Origin: Oceanobacter sp045430275
Lineage (GTDB): Bacteria; Pseudomonadota; Gammaproteobacteria; Pseudomonadales; Oceanobacteraceae
Length of the DNA stretch: 64,000 nt
Reading direction: 5' to 3'
Assembly: GCA_045430275.1 (NCBI GenBank)
Contig: JAILXU010000002.1
Coordinates: forward strand, 124,001-188,000
A program made the position numbers and the translations under genes. This document shows, one piece after another, positions 53,425 through 62,542 of the stretch. Within the stretch, counting starts at the first letter, position 1. Every line of letters starts with the position of its first letter. The notes beneath the pieces are model-generated. The model searched no databases and was not told where the DNA came from. It was given only the letters and a program-made list of their open reading frames with translations.

Positions 53425-55482
53425 GTGATCAGGCTATCTATCCCTCTCTATTGCGGCTGCTTTCTGATAGCGCTACCAACAGCCGCTGACGAACCTTCAG
53501 ATTCACATCATCACGAACTGCCCAACGTGGTCAGTTACGGCCAGCAGGAACCCTTGCCCGATACCGGTCTCACCGTACTGACCCGCGAGCAATTTGCGGT
53601 AGGCAGCACTCAGGTTAGCGATGTTCTGGAGCATGTGAATGGCCTGCAACTTCAGCCGCTCGGTGGTCTGGGCGATCCAACACTGGTGTCCATTCGAGGG
53701 GCTTCCGGGCAACAAACCCGGCTGCTGATTGATGGCGTAGAGGTGAATCAGGGCCAGTATGGCAGCTATGACCTCAACGCCTTGCCGCTAAATCGCGTGG
53801 AACGGATTGAGATTCTGTCCGCCAGTGCTGATATGAGTTATGGCCTGAGTGCCGACCAGGCCATTGGCGGCACCATCAACCTGATCACCGCAGACGGCAG
53901 CAGCCACACGCGCCATGCTTCGGCGAGCATTGGCAGTTGGGGCACGGCAAACATCAGCATGGATGCGCCGCTTTGGCGCAGTGATAACAACCGCTATCGC
54001 ACTCAGGTCTGGTATGAACACCAGCGCAGCGACAACAATTACGACTATCCGGTTGCCAGCCCGGAAAACGATCCCACCCAACAAAACCGGCTGGAACCAC
54101 TGCGTAATGCCGAGTATCACCGCAACAGCCTGACGCTGACTCAGGCAACTCCCTGGGCAGAAACAGCACTGACACTGCAAGAAGAGCACAAGGGCCAGCC
54201 GTCTTATCACCGCAACCCCAAAGACAACAACGCGGCTCTGGACAACACCAGCGGTGAACTCAAGATCACCGGCACGCCTGCGTCACTCAGTGAATCGGTG
54301 CCGGTCAGTGTGCATTGGCAACTGTTCCATAATCGTCGTAACGAATCGTTCAAAGATCCGCAAGGCGTCGTCGGCCTGGGTGTCGATGATGACCGCTATC
54401 AGTATCGCCACAGCCAGGCCAATCTGAGCGCTGTGCTGTACCCGGAAGCCTCCTCCTGGCAAGCCGGTATTGGCGCACAACTGTCTCATCAGACCTACCA
54501 GAGCGAATATCGTGAAGACAGCGATAGCCAGGAATGCTCTACCCTGCAAGGCAACTGCGATACGTTTTCGTGGCTTGACCGCTTGCAATGGCTGGCTCAG
54601 ACCAACTGGCAAAATGACGATGACAGTGCGCAATTTCAGTTCAGTGCCCAACACACACGGGAACAGCGCGGCCAACGCAAACGCACCAATCAGCAGCGAA
54701 AATCCTCCGCATCACAAGCTTTCCCAACGGTTCAGGTGAACTGGCGTCAAACCCACGACGTTTTCGATCAATCTGAATGGCAGTGGCGTATCAGCTACAA
54801 GCGCACCACACGTTCACCAACCCTGTACGAACAATTTGGTGATCACGGTTTTATTGTCGGTTCTCCAGAGCTGAAGCCCGAACTCAGCCGCTCTGTCTCG
54901 CTGGAGCAGCAACTGTCAACGGAACTGCTAACGTTACCCACGCAATTGGAACTGACCGGATTTCAACGCAAGCTGGAAGATGCCATTTTCCCTGAATACG
55001 ACACTCGGGGGGTCGGGCGCTATAAGAATCTCAGCCAAGCCACACTTCATGGTGTTGAGTGGCGATGGCAGCAAACCTTGCCACTCGTTCACAACCAGTG
55101 GTCATGGTCCTTCTCTGGTAGCCACTACCGCAGTAATACCGACTCACCCCACATTAAAAACATCAGAAATAAACAGTTGCCAGGGATCTATCACACTCGC
55201 TTTCTGGGCAGCCTGTCATGGCAGTCTTCGCCATTAACAACGACCCGACACCGGGTGCAATTACAAATGGAATGGGCCGACGACCTGTATACCGGCGCAG
55301 AGAATGTACCTGCTCAGCAAGCTGACTTGCGCGACCTCATCAATGCTTCCTACCAATATCAACATCAATCGGGCAGTGCTGGCTTGCGAATACACAATTT
55401 AGTGAACCAACGCTTTAACGATTACACCGATCGACCGGCTCGACCGCGACAATGGACGTTATTTATTAACCATCAATTCTGA
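53425..55482 (+). CDS. btuB: BtuB-like TonB-dependent cobalamin receptor
   Basis: A 685-residue outer-membrane receptor. A signal peptide (LSIPLYCGCFLIALPTAA) is followed by a plug domain (VSDVLEHVNGLQLQPLGGLGDPTLVSIRGASGQQTRLLIDGVEVNQG; VERIEILSASADMSYG; QAIGGTINLIT) and a beta barrel ending in phenylalanine (LFINHQF). The plug blocks are those of BtuB, and the upstream cobalamin riboswitch settles the assignment to vitamin B12 uptake. It is longer than E. coli BtuB. Start is a GTG with GAGA upstream. The lipoprotein gene begins 18 bases after the stop and shares the message. Confidence 0.9.
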   Translation: MIRLSIPLYCGCFLIALPTAADEPSDSHHHELPNVVSYGQQEPLPDTGLTVLTREQFAVGSTQVSDVLEHVNGLQLQPLGGLGDPTLVSIRGASGQQTRLLIDGVEVNQGQYGSYDLNALPLNRVERIEILSASADMSYGLSADQAIGGTINLITADGSSHTRHASASIGSWGTANISMDAPLWRSDNNRYRTQVWYEHQRSDNNYDYPVASPENDPTQQNRLEPLRNAEYHRNSLTLTQATPWAETALTLQEEHKGQPSYHRNPKDNNAALDNTSGELKITGTPASLSESVPVSVHWQLFHNRRNESFKDPQGVVGLGVDDDRYQYRHSQANLSAVLYPEASSWQAGIGAQLSHQTYQSEYREDSDSQECSTLQGNCDTFSWLDRLQWLAQTNWQNDDDSAQFQFSAQHTREQRGQRKRTNQQRKSSASQAFPTVQVNWRQTHDVFDQSEWQWRISYKRTTRSPTLYEQFGDHGFIVGSPELKPELSRSVSLEQQLSTELLTLPTQLELTGFQRKLEDAIFPEYDTRGVGRYKNLSQATLHGVEWRWQQTLPLVHNQWSWSFSGSHYRSNTDSPHIKNIRNKQLPGIYHTRFLGSLSWQSSPLTTTRHRVQLQMEWADDLYTGAENVPAQQADLRDLINASYQYQHQSGSAGLRIHNLVNQRFNDYTDRPARPRQWTLFINHQF

Positions 55483-55500
55483 CCTGACTGGAATTTATTT

Positions 55501-56688
55501 ATGAACCAACATCTATTATTCAAACATGTGCTCACTATTGGTGGAGCCGTATTATTGGCTGCTTGTGGTGCTGACAACGACAAAGACAATACCGTTTCCA
55601 TCAAGGAGGGCAGCTACGTTGTTCAAATGAACAAAGAGGTTGCTGCGGGCAACCTGATTGGTGATCGCACCCCAACTCAAGGCTTGCTTACCACCGTCGG
55701 CACGGATTACGCGTTATCGAGCTACCAATCAACGCTCTATCATCTTGGTAGATTCGGTGTTGATAGAATGACACGCTACGACCAGGAACTGGACAAAGAC
55801 AAGGCCGTCTGGGATTTCAGTGCCAACGATGCGAATTCACCCAGCAATTCCAACCCTTACGAGCTGGTTCAGAATGCAGACGATAACGCCTATCTGATTC
55901 GCTATGGTGCGACCACGATCTGGCAGGTTGATCCTTCTGCTACTCAGGAAGCGGACTTCATCAAAGCCACCATTGATCTGTCAGACTACAACGCCACAGG
56001 GGCTACAACGCCCAGAATGGCGGGAGCTGTGATCGAAAACAACACCCTGTTTGTCATGCTGCAGCGTCTGGACATTACCTGGGCACCACAGACCCCATAT
56101 TTGGTGGCCATTGACCTTTCAACCCATCAGGAAATTGATACAAATCCACAGCAAGATGGATTGAAGGGCATTCCTCTCAACACGCCTAACCCCTTTAGTA
56201 TCGAAGCGCACAATGGCTATCTTTATGTGTCAGGACACGGGCCATACAACAGCAGTGAGGCAGGAGGCATCGACAAAATTGACGCTTCGACCTATCAGGT
56301 CACCAATCTTGTTAATACCGATACGTTGTCTTATCTGAGCATACCGTCAGAAGATATTTACCCACATATTCAGGATGTTGCTGTTGTTCGAGGTAACAAG
56401 GCCTATACCATCATTCACCGTGAGCAGAAGTGGAGTACCCTTTCCAGCACTCTTCAGGAGTTAAACCCGGAGACAGGTGAACTGAAAGCGCCATTGACAC
56501 TGCCAGAGCTGACAGGCAAGCAGCTTAGGGATATCGCGGTCGGGCCAAATGACCGTTTATGGGTCAGTGTTCATGACGCTGCAGATCCCAAGCTTCTGGT
56601 CATTGATACAGATACCAATACGCTGGCCGACACAATAGACCTGAATTCAACTGCGATAGACATTGATTTTCTGGTTATTGATCGCTGA
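55501..56688 (+). CDS. Beta-propeller-like lipoprotein downstream of btuB
   Basis: A 395-residue lipoprotein (signal ending LLAAC). The body shows repeated short strand patterns of the YncE/YVTN type: YLVAIDLSTHQEI, GGIDKIDASTYQV, LQELNPETGELKAPLTLPEL, LLVIDTDTNTLADTIDLNS, spaced by about 45-70 residues, consistent with a beta propeller. It lies 18 bases after the btuB stop, thus under the B12 riboswitch. In Bacteroidetes the propeller lipoprotein BtuG binds B12 on the surface and hands it to BtuB; a similar role here is inferred from architecture and linkage, not from sequence identity. A terminator hairpin follows. Confidence 0.75.
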   Translation: MNQHLLFKHVLTIGGAVLLAACGADNDKDNTVSIKEGSYVVQMNKEVAAGNLIGDRTPTQGLLTTVGTDYALSSYQSTLYHLGRFGVDRMTRYDQELDKDKAVWDFSANDANSPSNSNPYELVQNADDNAYLIRYGATTIWQVDPSATQEADFIKATIDLSDYNATGATTPRMAGAVIENNTLFVMLQRLDITWAPQTPYLVAIDLSTHQEIDTNPQQDGLKGIPLNTPNPFSIEAHNGYLYVSGHGPYNSSEAGGIDKIDASTYQVTNLVNTDTLSYLSIPSEDIYPHIQDVAVVRGNKAYTIIHREQKWSTLSSTLQELNPETGELKAPLTLPELTGKQLRDIAVGPNDRLWVSVHDAADPKLLVIDTDTNTLADTIDLNSTAIDIDFLVIDR

Positions 56689-56698
56689 TTGTCTTATT

Positions 56699-56724
56699 AA
56701 AAGGGCCTTTCCCAAGGCCCTTTT
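56699..56724 (+). terminator. Terminator after the btuB operon
   Basis: Perfect stem AAAAGGGCCTT with AAGGCCCTTTT, loop TCCC, 11 bases after the stop codon. The T-run is contained in the stem end (TTTT) and is short. Confidence 0.75.
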
Positions 56725-57105
56725 AAATCTTTCAAATACTCCACATGCCACCCAGACTGCTATCTGCTCAAAAACTGAACGCACAAAACATGCCGAAAAA
56801 CTGTTTTGACACCACCATTCGAGCCAAGGTTTTTCCACTTACCCTCACCAATCGTGGCTCAAATGCGCCAGGAACCCGCAGAAATACAGGCACCACACGG
56901 AAGAAATGAAAAAGATTATCTTATGATGACAATTCAATATTATTCGTCAGGCATATGATCCGAAGCAAGATTGCCGCTAGAATCCGCCTCCATCTCATTT
57001 TTGTGACAAAGTCGTTGATTTTAGCCGGTTGCTGAGTACTCTTCCGTGCGTAACAGTACAACGATATAAATGTAGAACAATGTGCTACTCACCGGGGAGC
57101 CATAC
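56725..57105. other. Intergenic region before the globin gene
   Basis: About 380 bases without a supported gene or repeat; it is A+T-richer near 56900-56960 and must contain the globin promoter. GGGGAG at 57095-57100 is the globin ribosome-binding site. Confidence 0.6.
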
Positions 57106-57504
57106 ATGAGCGATGCAGACAAGGTGTTCCAAAGCTACGGCCGAAGCTGTAACAACATGGTCTTCTTTGAAGACTTTTATTCCATTTTTATGGCCAAATC
57201 ACCAGACATTCTGAACATGTTCGCCAATACCAACATGGATGCTCAGCGCGCACTGCTTCGTAGTGGAATTCTCTGGCTGGTCATGCATGCCCGAGGCATG
57301 CCCGATACCAAGATCAAGGCGCTGGGAGAAAGCCACAGCCGCAAAAACATGAACATCAATCCGGCATACTACTCTTTATGGCTGGATGCGTTGCTGGAAA
57401 CCCTGTCACGCCACGATCCTGAGTTCACACCGGAGCTGGAACAGACCTGGCGCAGAACCTTGCAGCCCAGCATCGACATCATCGCAGGCATGTACGAAAG
57501 CTGA
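57106..57504 (+). CDS. Globin family protein
   Basis: A 132-residue protein. VFQSYGRSCNNMVFFEDFYSIFMAKSPDI corresponds to helices A-B/C with the FYxxF pattern, LRSGILWLVMHARGM to helix E, and LGESHSRKNMNINPAYYSLWLDALLETL to the F-G region; the histidine at about residue 76 is a candidate proximal haem ligand. Small single-domain globins of this kind are found across Pseudomonas-like bacteria; oxygen or NO handling is presumed. ATG 57106 is preceded by GGGGAG. No partner reductase is adjacent. Confidence 0.8.
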   Translation: MSDADKVFQSYGRSCNNMVFFEDFYSIFMAKSPDILNMFANTNMDAQRALLRSGILWLVMHARGMPDTKIKALGESHSRKNMNINPAYYSLWLDALLETLSRHDPEFTPELEQTWRRTLQPSIDIIAGMYES

Positions 57505-57560
57505 TCGGACATACTGCCAACCAACGGATAGCCTGACGTTCCAGGCTATTTGTTTTCTTC

Positions 57561-58121
57561 TCAAACCCTCTCGCAACGCCCGTCCAGATACTCCAGCAGT
57601 TTCCCCCAATCAAAAGCAGGGCCGGGGTCTGTTTTACGGCCTGGTGCAATATCCGCATGCCCGGTAATACCCTCTCGCTTCAGATCAGGGTAAGCCTTGA
57701 ATAAATCACAAATCACCTCTGCCAAGGCCACATACTGCGCTTCGGTATAAGGCAGAACGTCGATTCCCTCCAGCTCAATGCCGATGGAAAAGTCGTTACA
57801 GTTCACACGCCCTTGCCACTCCGAGATTCCGGCATGCCAGGCCCGTTGATTAAAATTCACAAACTGAACCAGACTGCCATCACGCTCAATAAACAGATGC
57901 GCAGAGACTTCCAGCCCTCGAATGGTTTCAAAGTATTCATGTTCATCATGATTCAGACGGTTCTGGAAAAATTGCTCAACATACCCGCCTCCAAACTGCC
58001 CTGGTGGCAAGCTGATGTTATGCACCACCACCAAATCGACTGGCACACCCGGTGGACGCTCGCCACAGTTGGGTGATGCCGCCCAGCGAGCCTGTGTGCA
58101 TAGACCATCCTTTACCGACAT
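57561..58121 (-). CDS. ampD: 1,6-anhydro-N-acetylmuramyl-L-alanine amidase AmpD
   Basis: A 186-residue cytoplasmic zinc amidase that strips peptide from anhydro-MurNAc peptides imported by AmpG. VDLVVVHNISLPPGQFGGG holds the first zinc histidine, VSAHLFIERDGSLVQFV the second conserved block, WQGRVNCNDFSIGIELEG follows, and TGHADIAPGRKTDPGPAFDW contains the other zinc ligands (His, Asp) and a catalytic lysine. ATG 58121 with GAGGG seven bases upstream is chosen over one seven codons earlier. With ampG at 50-51 kb the window holds two steps of peptidoglycan recycling. Confidence 0.94.
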   Translation of the reverse strand: MSVKDGLCTQARWAASPNCGERPPGVPVDLVVVHNISLPPGQFGGGYVEQFFQNRLNHDEHEYFETIRGLEVSAHLFIERDGSLVQFVNFNQRAWHAGISEWQGRVNCNDFSIGIELEGIDVLPYTEAQYVALAEVICDLFKAYPDLKREGITGHADIAPGRKTDPGPAFDWGKLLEYLDGRCERV

Positions 58122-58244
58122 GGTTATTCCCTCTTGAGTCAAAAAATGCAGTCAATGTCATGATACGCCAAGCCGAGAGCTGGCTTGCACTGGCCAAGGC
58201 CTTATATAGTGACGACCTGAATAACAACACACAGGAGCCACGCT

Positions 58245-59585
58245 GTGAGCGATTTCATCAGTCAAATTAACGGGATTGTCTGGGGCCCCGCCATGCTCGG
58301 GCTACTCGCCCTGACCGGCTTGTTCCTCAGCTTTGGTCTAAAAGCCTATACCTTGCGCCATATTGGTACGGGTTTTCGTTTACTCTGGCAAGGCCGCGAA
58401 AGCAAGGGCAAGGGGGATATCTCCAGTTTTAATGCCTTGATGACGTCCCTCTCCGCCACCGTGGGCACCGGTAATATTGCAGGTGTTGCCACCGCCATTG
58501 CACTGGGCGGCCCAGGTGCCCTGTTCTGGATGTGGCTGATCGCCCTGATCGGCATGGCGACCAAATTTGCCGAAGCCGTTTTGGCGGTTCACTACCGTGA
58601 AACCAACGACAAGGGTGAATACGTTGGCGGCCCCATGTATTACATCCGTAACGGCTTAGGTAAAAAGTTCGGCTGGCTCGCCATGGCTTTTGCGTTTTTT
58701 GGCATGCTCGCGGGCTTCGGTATTGGCAACAGCGTACAGGCCAACTCGGTGGCCGATGTGGTGGCCGGTCTCAATCCCGGCGGTATGCACATCCCGGAAT
58801 GGGTAACCGGTGTTGTTTTGGCAGCTCTGGTTGGAGCTGTGCTGCTGGGCGGGATTCGTCGCATCGCTGAAGTCGCAGGCAAGCTGGTTCCTCTTATGGC
58901 AGCGGCTTATCTGTTGTCGGGTATTGTTTTATTGATGCTGCTTGCTGATCGCATTCCAGATGCCCTGTCTCTGATCTTTACCCATGCCTTTACACCCATC
59001 TCGGCTACAGGCGGTTTCGCAGGGGCAACCGTGTGGGCAGCATTGCGTTATGGCGTGGCACGCGGTGTTTTCTCCAACGAAGCAGGCTTGGGCAGTGCGC
59101 CAATCGCACACGCAGCCGCACAAACCAACAGCCCGGTTCGCCAAGGCACGATTGCCATGCTGGGTACTTTTATTGACACCATTATTATTTGTACAATCAC
59201 AGGCTTGGTGATTGTCGCTTCCGGAGCCTGGCAGAGCGGTGAGTCAGGAGCCAACCTGACAACACTGGCCTTTTCTGAAGGACTGCCTGGCATCGGACAA
59301 TACCTGGTGGCCTTCGGCATGATGATTTTTGCATTTACCACCATTATCGGCTGGTCGTTTTATGGTGAGAAATGCACCGAGTATCTGTTCGGTGTACACT
59401 CCGTGCCGATTTATCGAGTCCTCTGGGTCGTAGCAATTCCCGTAGGTGCAACACAGGAACTGGATTTTGCCTGGCTGGTCGCAGATACCTTGAATGCCCT
59501 GATGGCCATCCCGAACCTGATTGCCCTGCTCATGCTCAGCCCTGTGGTATTCAAGCTGACCAAACAGTATCTACAAGACAGGTAA
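58245..59585 (+). CDS. AGCS-family sodium:alanine/glycine symporter
   Basis: A 446-residue transporter with about 11 helices. SSFNALMTSLSATVGTGNIAGVATAIALGGPGALFWMW and KGEYVGGPMYYIRNGLG are the family signatures, as are NEAGLGSAPIAHAAAQT and FAFTTIIGWSFYGEKC. It imports alanine or glycine with sodium. GTG start with AGGAG seven bases upstream. nadC begins ten bases after the stop, so the two are co-transcribed, a linkage without an obvious metabolic reason. Confidence 0.93.
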   Translation: MSDFISQINGIVWGPAMLGLLALTGLFLSFGLKAYTLRHIGTGFRLLWQGRESKGKGDISSFNALMTSLSATVGTGNIAGVATAIALGGPGALFWMWLIALIGMATKFAEAVLAVHYRETNDKGEYVGGPMYYIRNGLGKKFGWLAMAFAFFGMLAGFGIGNSVQANSVADVVAGLNPGGMHIPEWVTGVVLAALVGAVLLGGIRRIAEVAGKLVPLMAAAYLLSGIVLLMLLADRIPDALSLIFTHAFTPISATGGFAGATVWAALRYGVARGVFSNEAGLGSAPIAHAAAQTNSPVRQGTIAMLGTFIDTIIICTITGLVIVASGAWQSGESGANLTTLAFSEGLPGIGQYLVAFGMMIFAFTTIIGWSFYGEKCTEYLFGVHSVPIYRVLWVVAIPVGATQELDFAWLVADTLNALMAIPNLIALLMLSPVVFKLTKQYLQDR

Positions 59586-59595
59586 ACTTACGATT

Positions 59596-60459
59596 ATGGA
59601 TCTGCGCGCACATCAAGCTGACATCACCACCAGTGTCACCCGCTCACTGGCAGAAGACATAGGCTCCGGTGACATCACGGCCCAATTGATACCAGCTACC
59701 AACACCGCTTGTGCGCGCATTATCAGTCGAGAGCGGGCTGTGGTCGCAGGTCAGGCCTGGGTTGATGAAGTCTTCAGGCAGCTTGATCCTTCCGTTTCTG
59801 TCATCTGGCGTGTCTCTGATGGTGAATGGGTTCGTCCGAATCAAACCCTGTTTGAATTGTCGGGTTCTGCCCGCAGCCTGCTGACAGGCGAACGCGCAGC
59901 TTTGAACTTCTTGCAAACTCTGTCAGGCACCGCAACACGCTGTCGCCATTATGCCGACATGGTGAGCGACACCCCGGTCAAACTCCTTGATACCCGCAAA
60001 ACACTGCCCGGACTGCGTATCGCACAAAAATACGCAGTTTCAGTGGGTGGCTGTTATAACCATCGAATTGGTTTGTACGACGCCTTTTTGATCAAGGAAA
60101 ATCACATCATGGCTTGCGGTGGAATTTCACAAGCCGTCAAACAGGCTCATGTCATTGCTCCTGGCAAACCGGTGGAAGTCGAAGTGGAAACACGGGAACA
60201 AATGCAGGAAGCCATTCTGGCTGGCGCAGACATCATCATGTTGGATAATTTCTCTCCAGCCGCCATGGCAGAAGCGGTCACATCTGGCCGTCAATTATCA
60301 GCCTCACGCAACCAACAAACCGTTTTATTTGAAGCATCCGGTGGCATTACCAACGCCACCTTGCGTGAATACGCACAAACCGGCGTTGACTATATTTCCA
60401 TTGGCGCTTTGACCAAGGACACCACTGCCGTTGATCTATCCATGCGACTGCAGGGTTAA
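59596..60459 (+). CDS. nadC: Nicotinate-nucleotide pyrophosphorylase (carboxylating)
   Basis: A 287-residue enzyme converting quinolinate and PRPP to nicotinate mononucleotide in de novo NAD synthesis. LAEDIGSGDITAQLIP, ERAALNFLQTLSGTATRC, LLDTRKTLPGLRIAQKYAV, CGGGxxNHRxGL-type sequence (GGCYNHRIGLYDAFLIKENH), VEVETREQMQEAI, IMLDNFSP and EASGGIT...GVDYISIGALTK follow in the family order. It is the second gene after the AGCS transporter. Confidence 0.96.
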   Translation: MDLRAHQADITTSVTRSLAEDIGSGDITAQLIPATNTACARIISRERAVVAGQAWVDEVFRQLDPSVSVIWRVSDGEWVRPNQTLFELSGSARSLLTGERAALNFLQTLSGTATRCRHYADMVSDTPVKLLDTRKTLPGLRIAQKYAVSVGGCYNHRIGLYDAFLIKENHIMACGGISQAVKQAHVIAPGKPVEVEVETREQMQEAILAGADIIMLDNFSPAAMAEAVTSGRQLSASRNQQTVLFEASGGITNATLREYAQTGVDYISIGALTKDTTAVDLSMRLQG

Positions 60460-60505
60460 GAGCTAACATTTCCAAGAATCCCACAATTAACACGTAGAGG
60501 TTCCC

Positions 60506-61147
60506 ATGCATCTGGCAGGAATGAATCGTTACCAGGCGTTTGGTATTCACTTTGGCATCAGCCTGCTGATTTTTATTGGCCTGGTCTGCATGGTGCTGTT
60601 TGTTTGGTATCCGGGAATTCTGAAGGAAGTTGATGAAAGCTGGAAACAAGCTTTGATTATGATTGCAGGCGTCGATCTGGTACTGGGGCCACTGCTGACA
60701 CTGATTGTGTTCAACCCGATCAAGAAAAGCCTGAAAATGGACTTATCTGTTATTGCAGTTGCACAGATAGCAGCTTTAATCGCCGGAACTTACACGGTTC
60801 ATCAAGCAAGACCGGTGGCTTTGATCGTCAGTTTTCCACCCGTCGGATTTAAAGTGGTGAGCGCCAATATGCTGCAAAGCAGCGCTCTTGAAAAAGTTGA
60901 AGCAGCCAAGCATCCGACTTTTTACTACAGCGGCTCCGAATTATTTGGGCCAAACAGTACACTGGACTTCACCGAACAGAATTTGAACGCAACGACTGAT
61001 GGAAAATTTGACTCGTTCGTCAACAGTAAGTCCCCCATCACCTTATTCCAACAAGGCAACCACTTACTTTTTCCCATTGAGAATCAACCCGCCTCAATAC
61101 TGCTTGATGAAGAAGGTACACCTTTCAGCATCACCAAGAACAACTGA
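60506..61147 (+). CDS. TfpX/TfpZ family type IV pilin accessory protein
   Basis: A 213-residue membrane protein. Three or so helices lie in the first 100 residues (FGIHFGISLLIFIGLVCMVLFVWYPG, MIAGVDLVLGPLLTLIVFNP with the conserved DLVLGPLLT, VIAVAQIAALIAGTYTVHQARPV), then a periplasmic domain. This pattern matches TfpX/TfpZ, required for assembly of certain pilins in Pseudomonas and relatives. It lies upstream of two pilin genes, 287 bases before the first, which fits such a partner role. AGAGG lies seven bases before the ATG. Confidence 0.8.
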   Translation: MHLAGMNRYQAFGIHFGISLLIFIGLVCMVLFVWYPGILKEVDESWKQALIMIAGVDLVLGPLLTLIVFNPIKKSLKMDLSVIAVAQIAALIAGTYTVHQARPVALIVSFPPVGFKVVSANMLQSSALEKVEAAKHPTFYYSGSELFGPNSTLDFTEQNLNATTDGKFDSFVNSKSPITLFQQGNHLLFPIENQPASILLDEEGTPFSITKNN

Positions 61148-61271
61148 CAAAAAACGTCATTTTCTTTCCCTAAGGGCTGGCCCGCATCAAGGAAAGAGTA
61201 AATATCGAGCAGAAGGGGGGCTTATTCGTGACCAACTTCACACATCCAGTTAAAAAAAGGCGATATAAAGT

Positions 61272-61287
61272 TGGCACGAACATCGCT
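61272..61287 (+). promoter_or_regulatory. Sigma-54-like promoter of pilA
   Basis: TGGCACGAACATCGCT matches TGGCAC-N5-TTGCW with one change at the -12 box (TCGCT). It ends about 147 bases before the pilA ATG. RpoN control of major pilin genes, with PilR, is well known in Pseudomonas. Confidence 0.65.
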
Positions 61288-61434
61288 TAATCTAGGAAGG
61301 AGCGGTAATACGCAGTGTCAGGAAGACGGGCCAGAAGGCTGCGATTTTTGACTAGCATCGCTTTCATCGTGATCTCACATCGACATCACAGACTGTGTTC
61401 GTATGACCTAAATATCCAATAGTGGAGATATCCC

Positions 61435-61881
61435 ATGAAAACAATGCAAAAAGGTTTTACCCTGATTGAATTGATGATCGTTATCGCGATCATCGGTATT
61501 CTGGCTGCAGTAGCCATCCCTCAGTATCAGGATTACATCCTGCGTACTGAAGCGACTAACTCTCTGAGCCCAGCTCGCCCATTACAGCTGGCTGTTAGTG
61601 AATATGCCGCTCGTTATTCTGAACTGCCGTCTACCAAAGCAAAACTGACTGCTTACTCCGGCGTTGATGACATGGGTACTATTACAGGTAATGTTAAGTC
61701 AGTAACCATTGGAACTAACGGTGTACTGACAGTGACACTTGCAGATACAGCTAATGGCGTACCAAAAGATATTGCTGGCAAAACCTACACCATCAACCCA
61801 ACACGCAACTCTATTGGTTCCGTCGTATGGAGTACCACAAAGGGAACCATCGACGCAAAATACCTGCCTAAACTGAAGTAA
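61435..61881 (+). CDS. pilA: Type IV major pilin
   Basis: A 148-residue prepilin. The six-residue leader ends in glycine before FTLIELMIVIAIIGILAAVAIP (leader cut between G and F by PilD, phenylalanine N-methylated, Glu5 of the mature chain present). The hydrophobic helix is followed by a globular domain of about 100 residues that has no cysteine pair, unlike Pseudomonas pilin. It has its own sigma-54-like promoter and a strong terminator, as fits an abundant product. The next gene is a close paralogue. Confidence 0.92.
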   Translation: MKTMQKGFTLIELMIVIAIIGILAAVAIPQYQDYILRTEATNSLSPARPLQLAVSEYAARYSELPSTKAKLTAYSGVDDMGTITGNVKSVTIGTNGVLTVTLADTANGVPKDIAGKTYTINPTRNSIGSVVWSTTKGTIDAKYLPKLK

Positions 61882-61895
61882 GTTGATGCAAGTTT

Positions 61896-61922
61896 AAAAA
61901 ACCCGCTACGGCGGGTTTTTTA
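61896..61922 (+). terminator. Rho-independent terminator after pilA
   Basis: Stem AAAACCCGC with GCGGGTTTT (loop TACG or similar), ending in six T, 14 bases after the stop codon. Confidence 0.9.
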
Positions 61923-61938
61923 ATGCCTGAAAGCTTCA

Positions 61939-61954
61939 TGGCATGAAAAGTGCT
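61939..61954 (+). promoter_or_regulatory. Second sigma-54-like promoter, before the second pilin
   Basis: TGGCATGAAAAGTGCT matches TGGCAY-N5-TTGCW with one change at the -12 box (GTGCT). It starts 17 bases after the pilA terminator and ends 33 bases before the ATG of the second pilin. Confidence 0.5.
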
Positions 61955-61987
61955 TAAACTATTAATATTTGCACGAGGGCACTCACC

Positions 61988-62437
61988 ATGAAGCCAGCAA
62001 CATCCGGATTTACACTCATTGAACTGATGGTTGTAGTGGCAATTATTGGCATACTCGCCTCATTTGCCATACCACAATACAACGAGTTTATATTACGCAC
62101 TGATGCGACAAATTCATTGAGTGCGTTCAGACCCCTCCAAATTAATATTTCAGAATACAACGCCCGCTATGCTGCACTTCCTTCAACGTCTACCGACTTA
62201 AACAATGCCATGGGGGTGTCGGTTACTCCAGCGGATTATGCCAGTGGCAAAATCAAATCTATCGAAGTGGGCAACCTTGGTAAACTGACGGGCACATTTA
62301 TTGATGCCTCAGGCGGAGTACCCGAACCCATCGCAGGCAAAACATTCAGTCTGGTTCCCACTCGAACCAGTGCTGGAAACATTATATGGTCATCCGAAGC
62401 AGGAACACTGGATGCGAAGTACCTCCCAAGAATGTAA
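61988..62437 (+). CDS. Second type IV pilin, paralogue of PilA
   Basis: A 149-residue prepilin with leader ending SG before FTLIELMVVVAIIGILASFAIPQY. The rest parallels PilA closely: ILRTDATNSLSAFRPLQ, SEYNARYAALPSTSTDL, GVPEPIAGKTFSLVPTRTSAG, GTLDAKYLPRM. The two genes are a tandem duplication that has diverged in the globular domain. It has no visible ribosome-binding site as strong as pilA and its own sigma-54-like promoter. It may be a minor or alternative pilin. pilB follows 105 bases later. Confidence 0.9.
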   Translation: MKPATSGFTLIELMVVVAIIGILASFAIPQYNEFILRTDATNSLSAFRPLQINISEYNARYAALPSTSTDLNNAMGVSVTPADYASGKIKSIEVGNLGKLTGTFIDASGGVPEPIAGKTFSLVPTRTSAGNIIWSSEAGTLDAKYLPRM

Positions 62438-62542
62438 CTGTATAACCACCCACCTGTCACAACACCGCTTGTAATCTGGACTAAACCGGGCAACTTGCAC
62501 ATACTTGCACGCAAAGTCATCTCTCATCCAGGATCACAAAAT

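Noticed and set aside
61148..61434. tRNA gene near pilA, as found in some pseudomonads
   Set aside because: No cloverleaf arms or TTC loop sequence could be found in this stretch.
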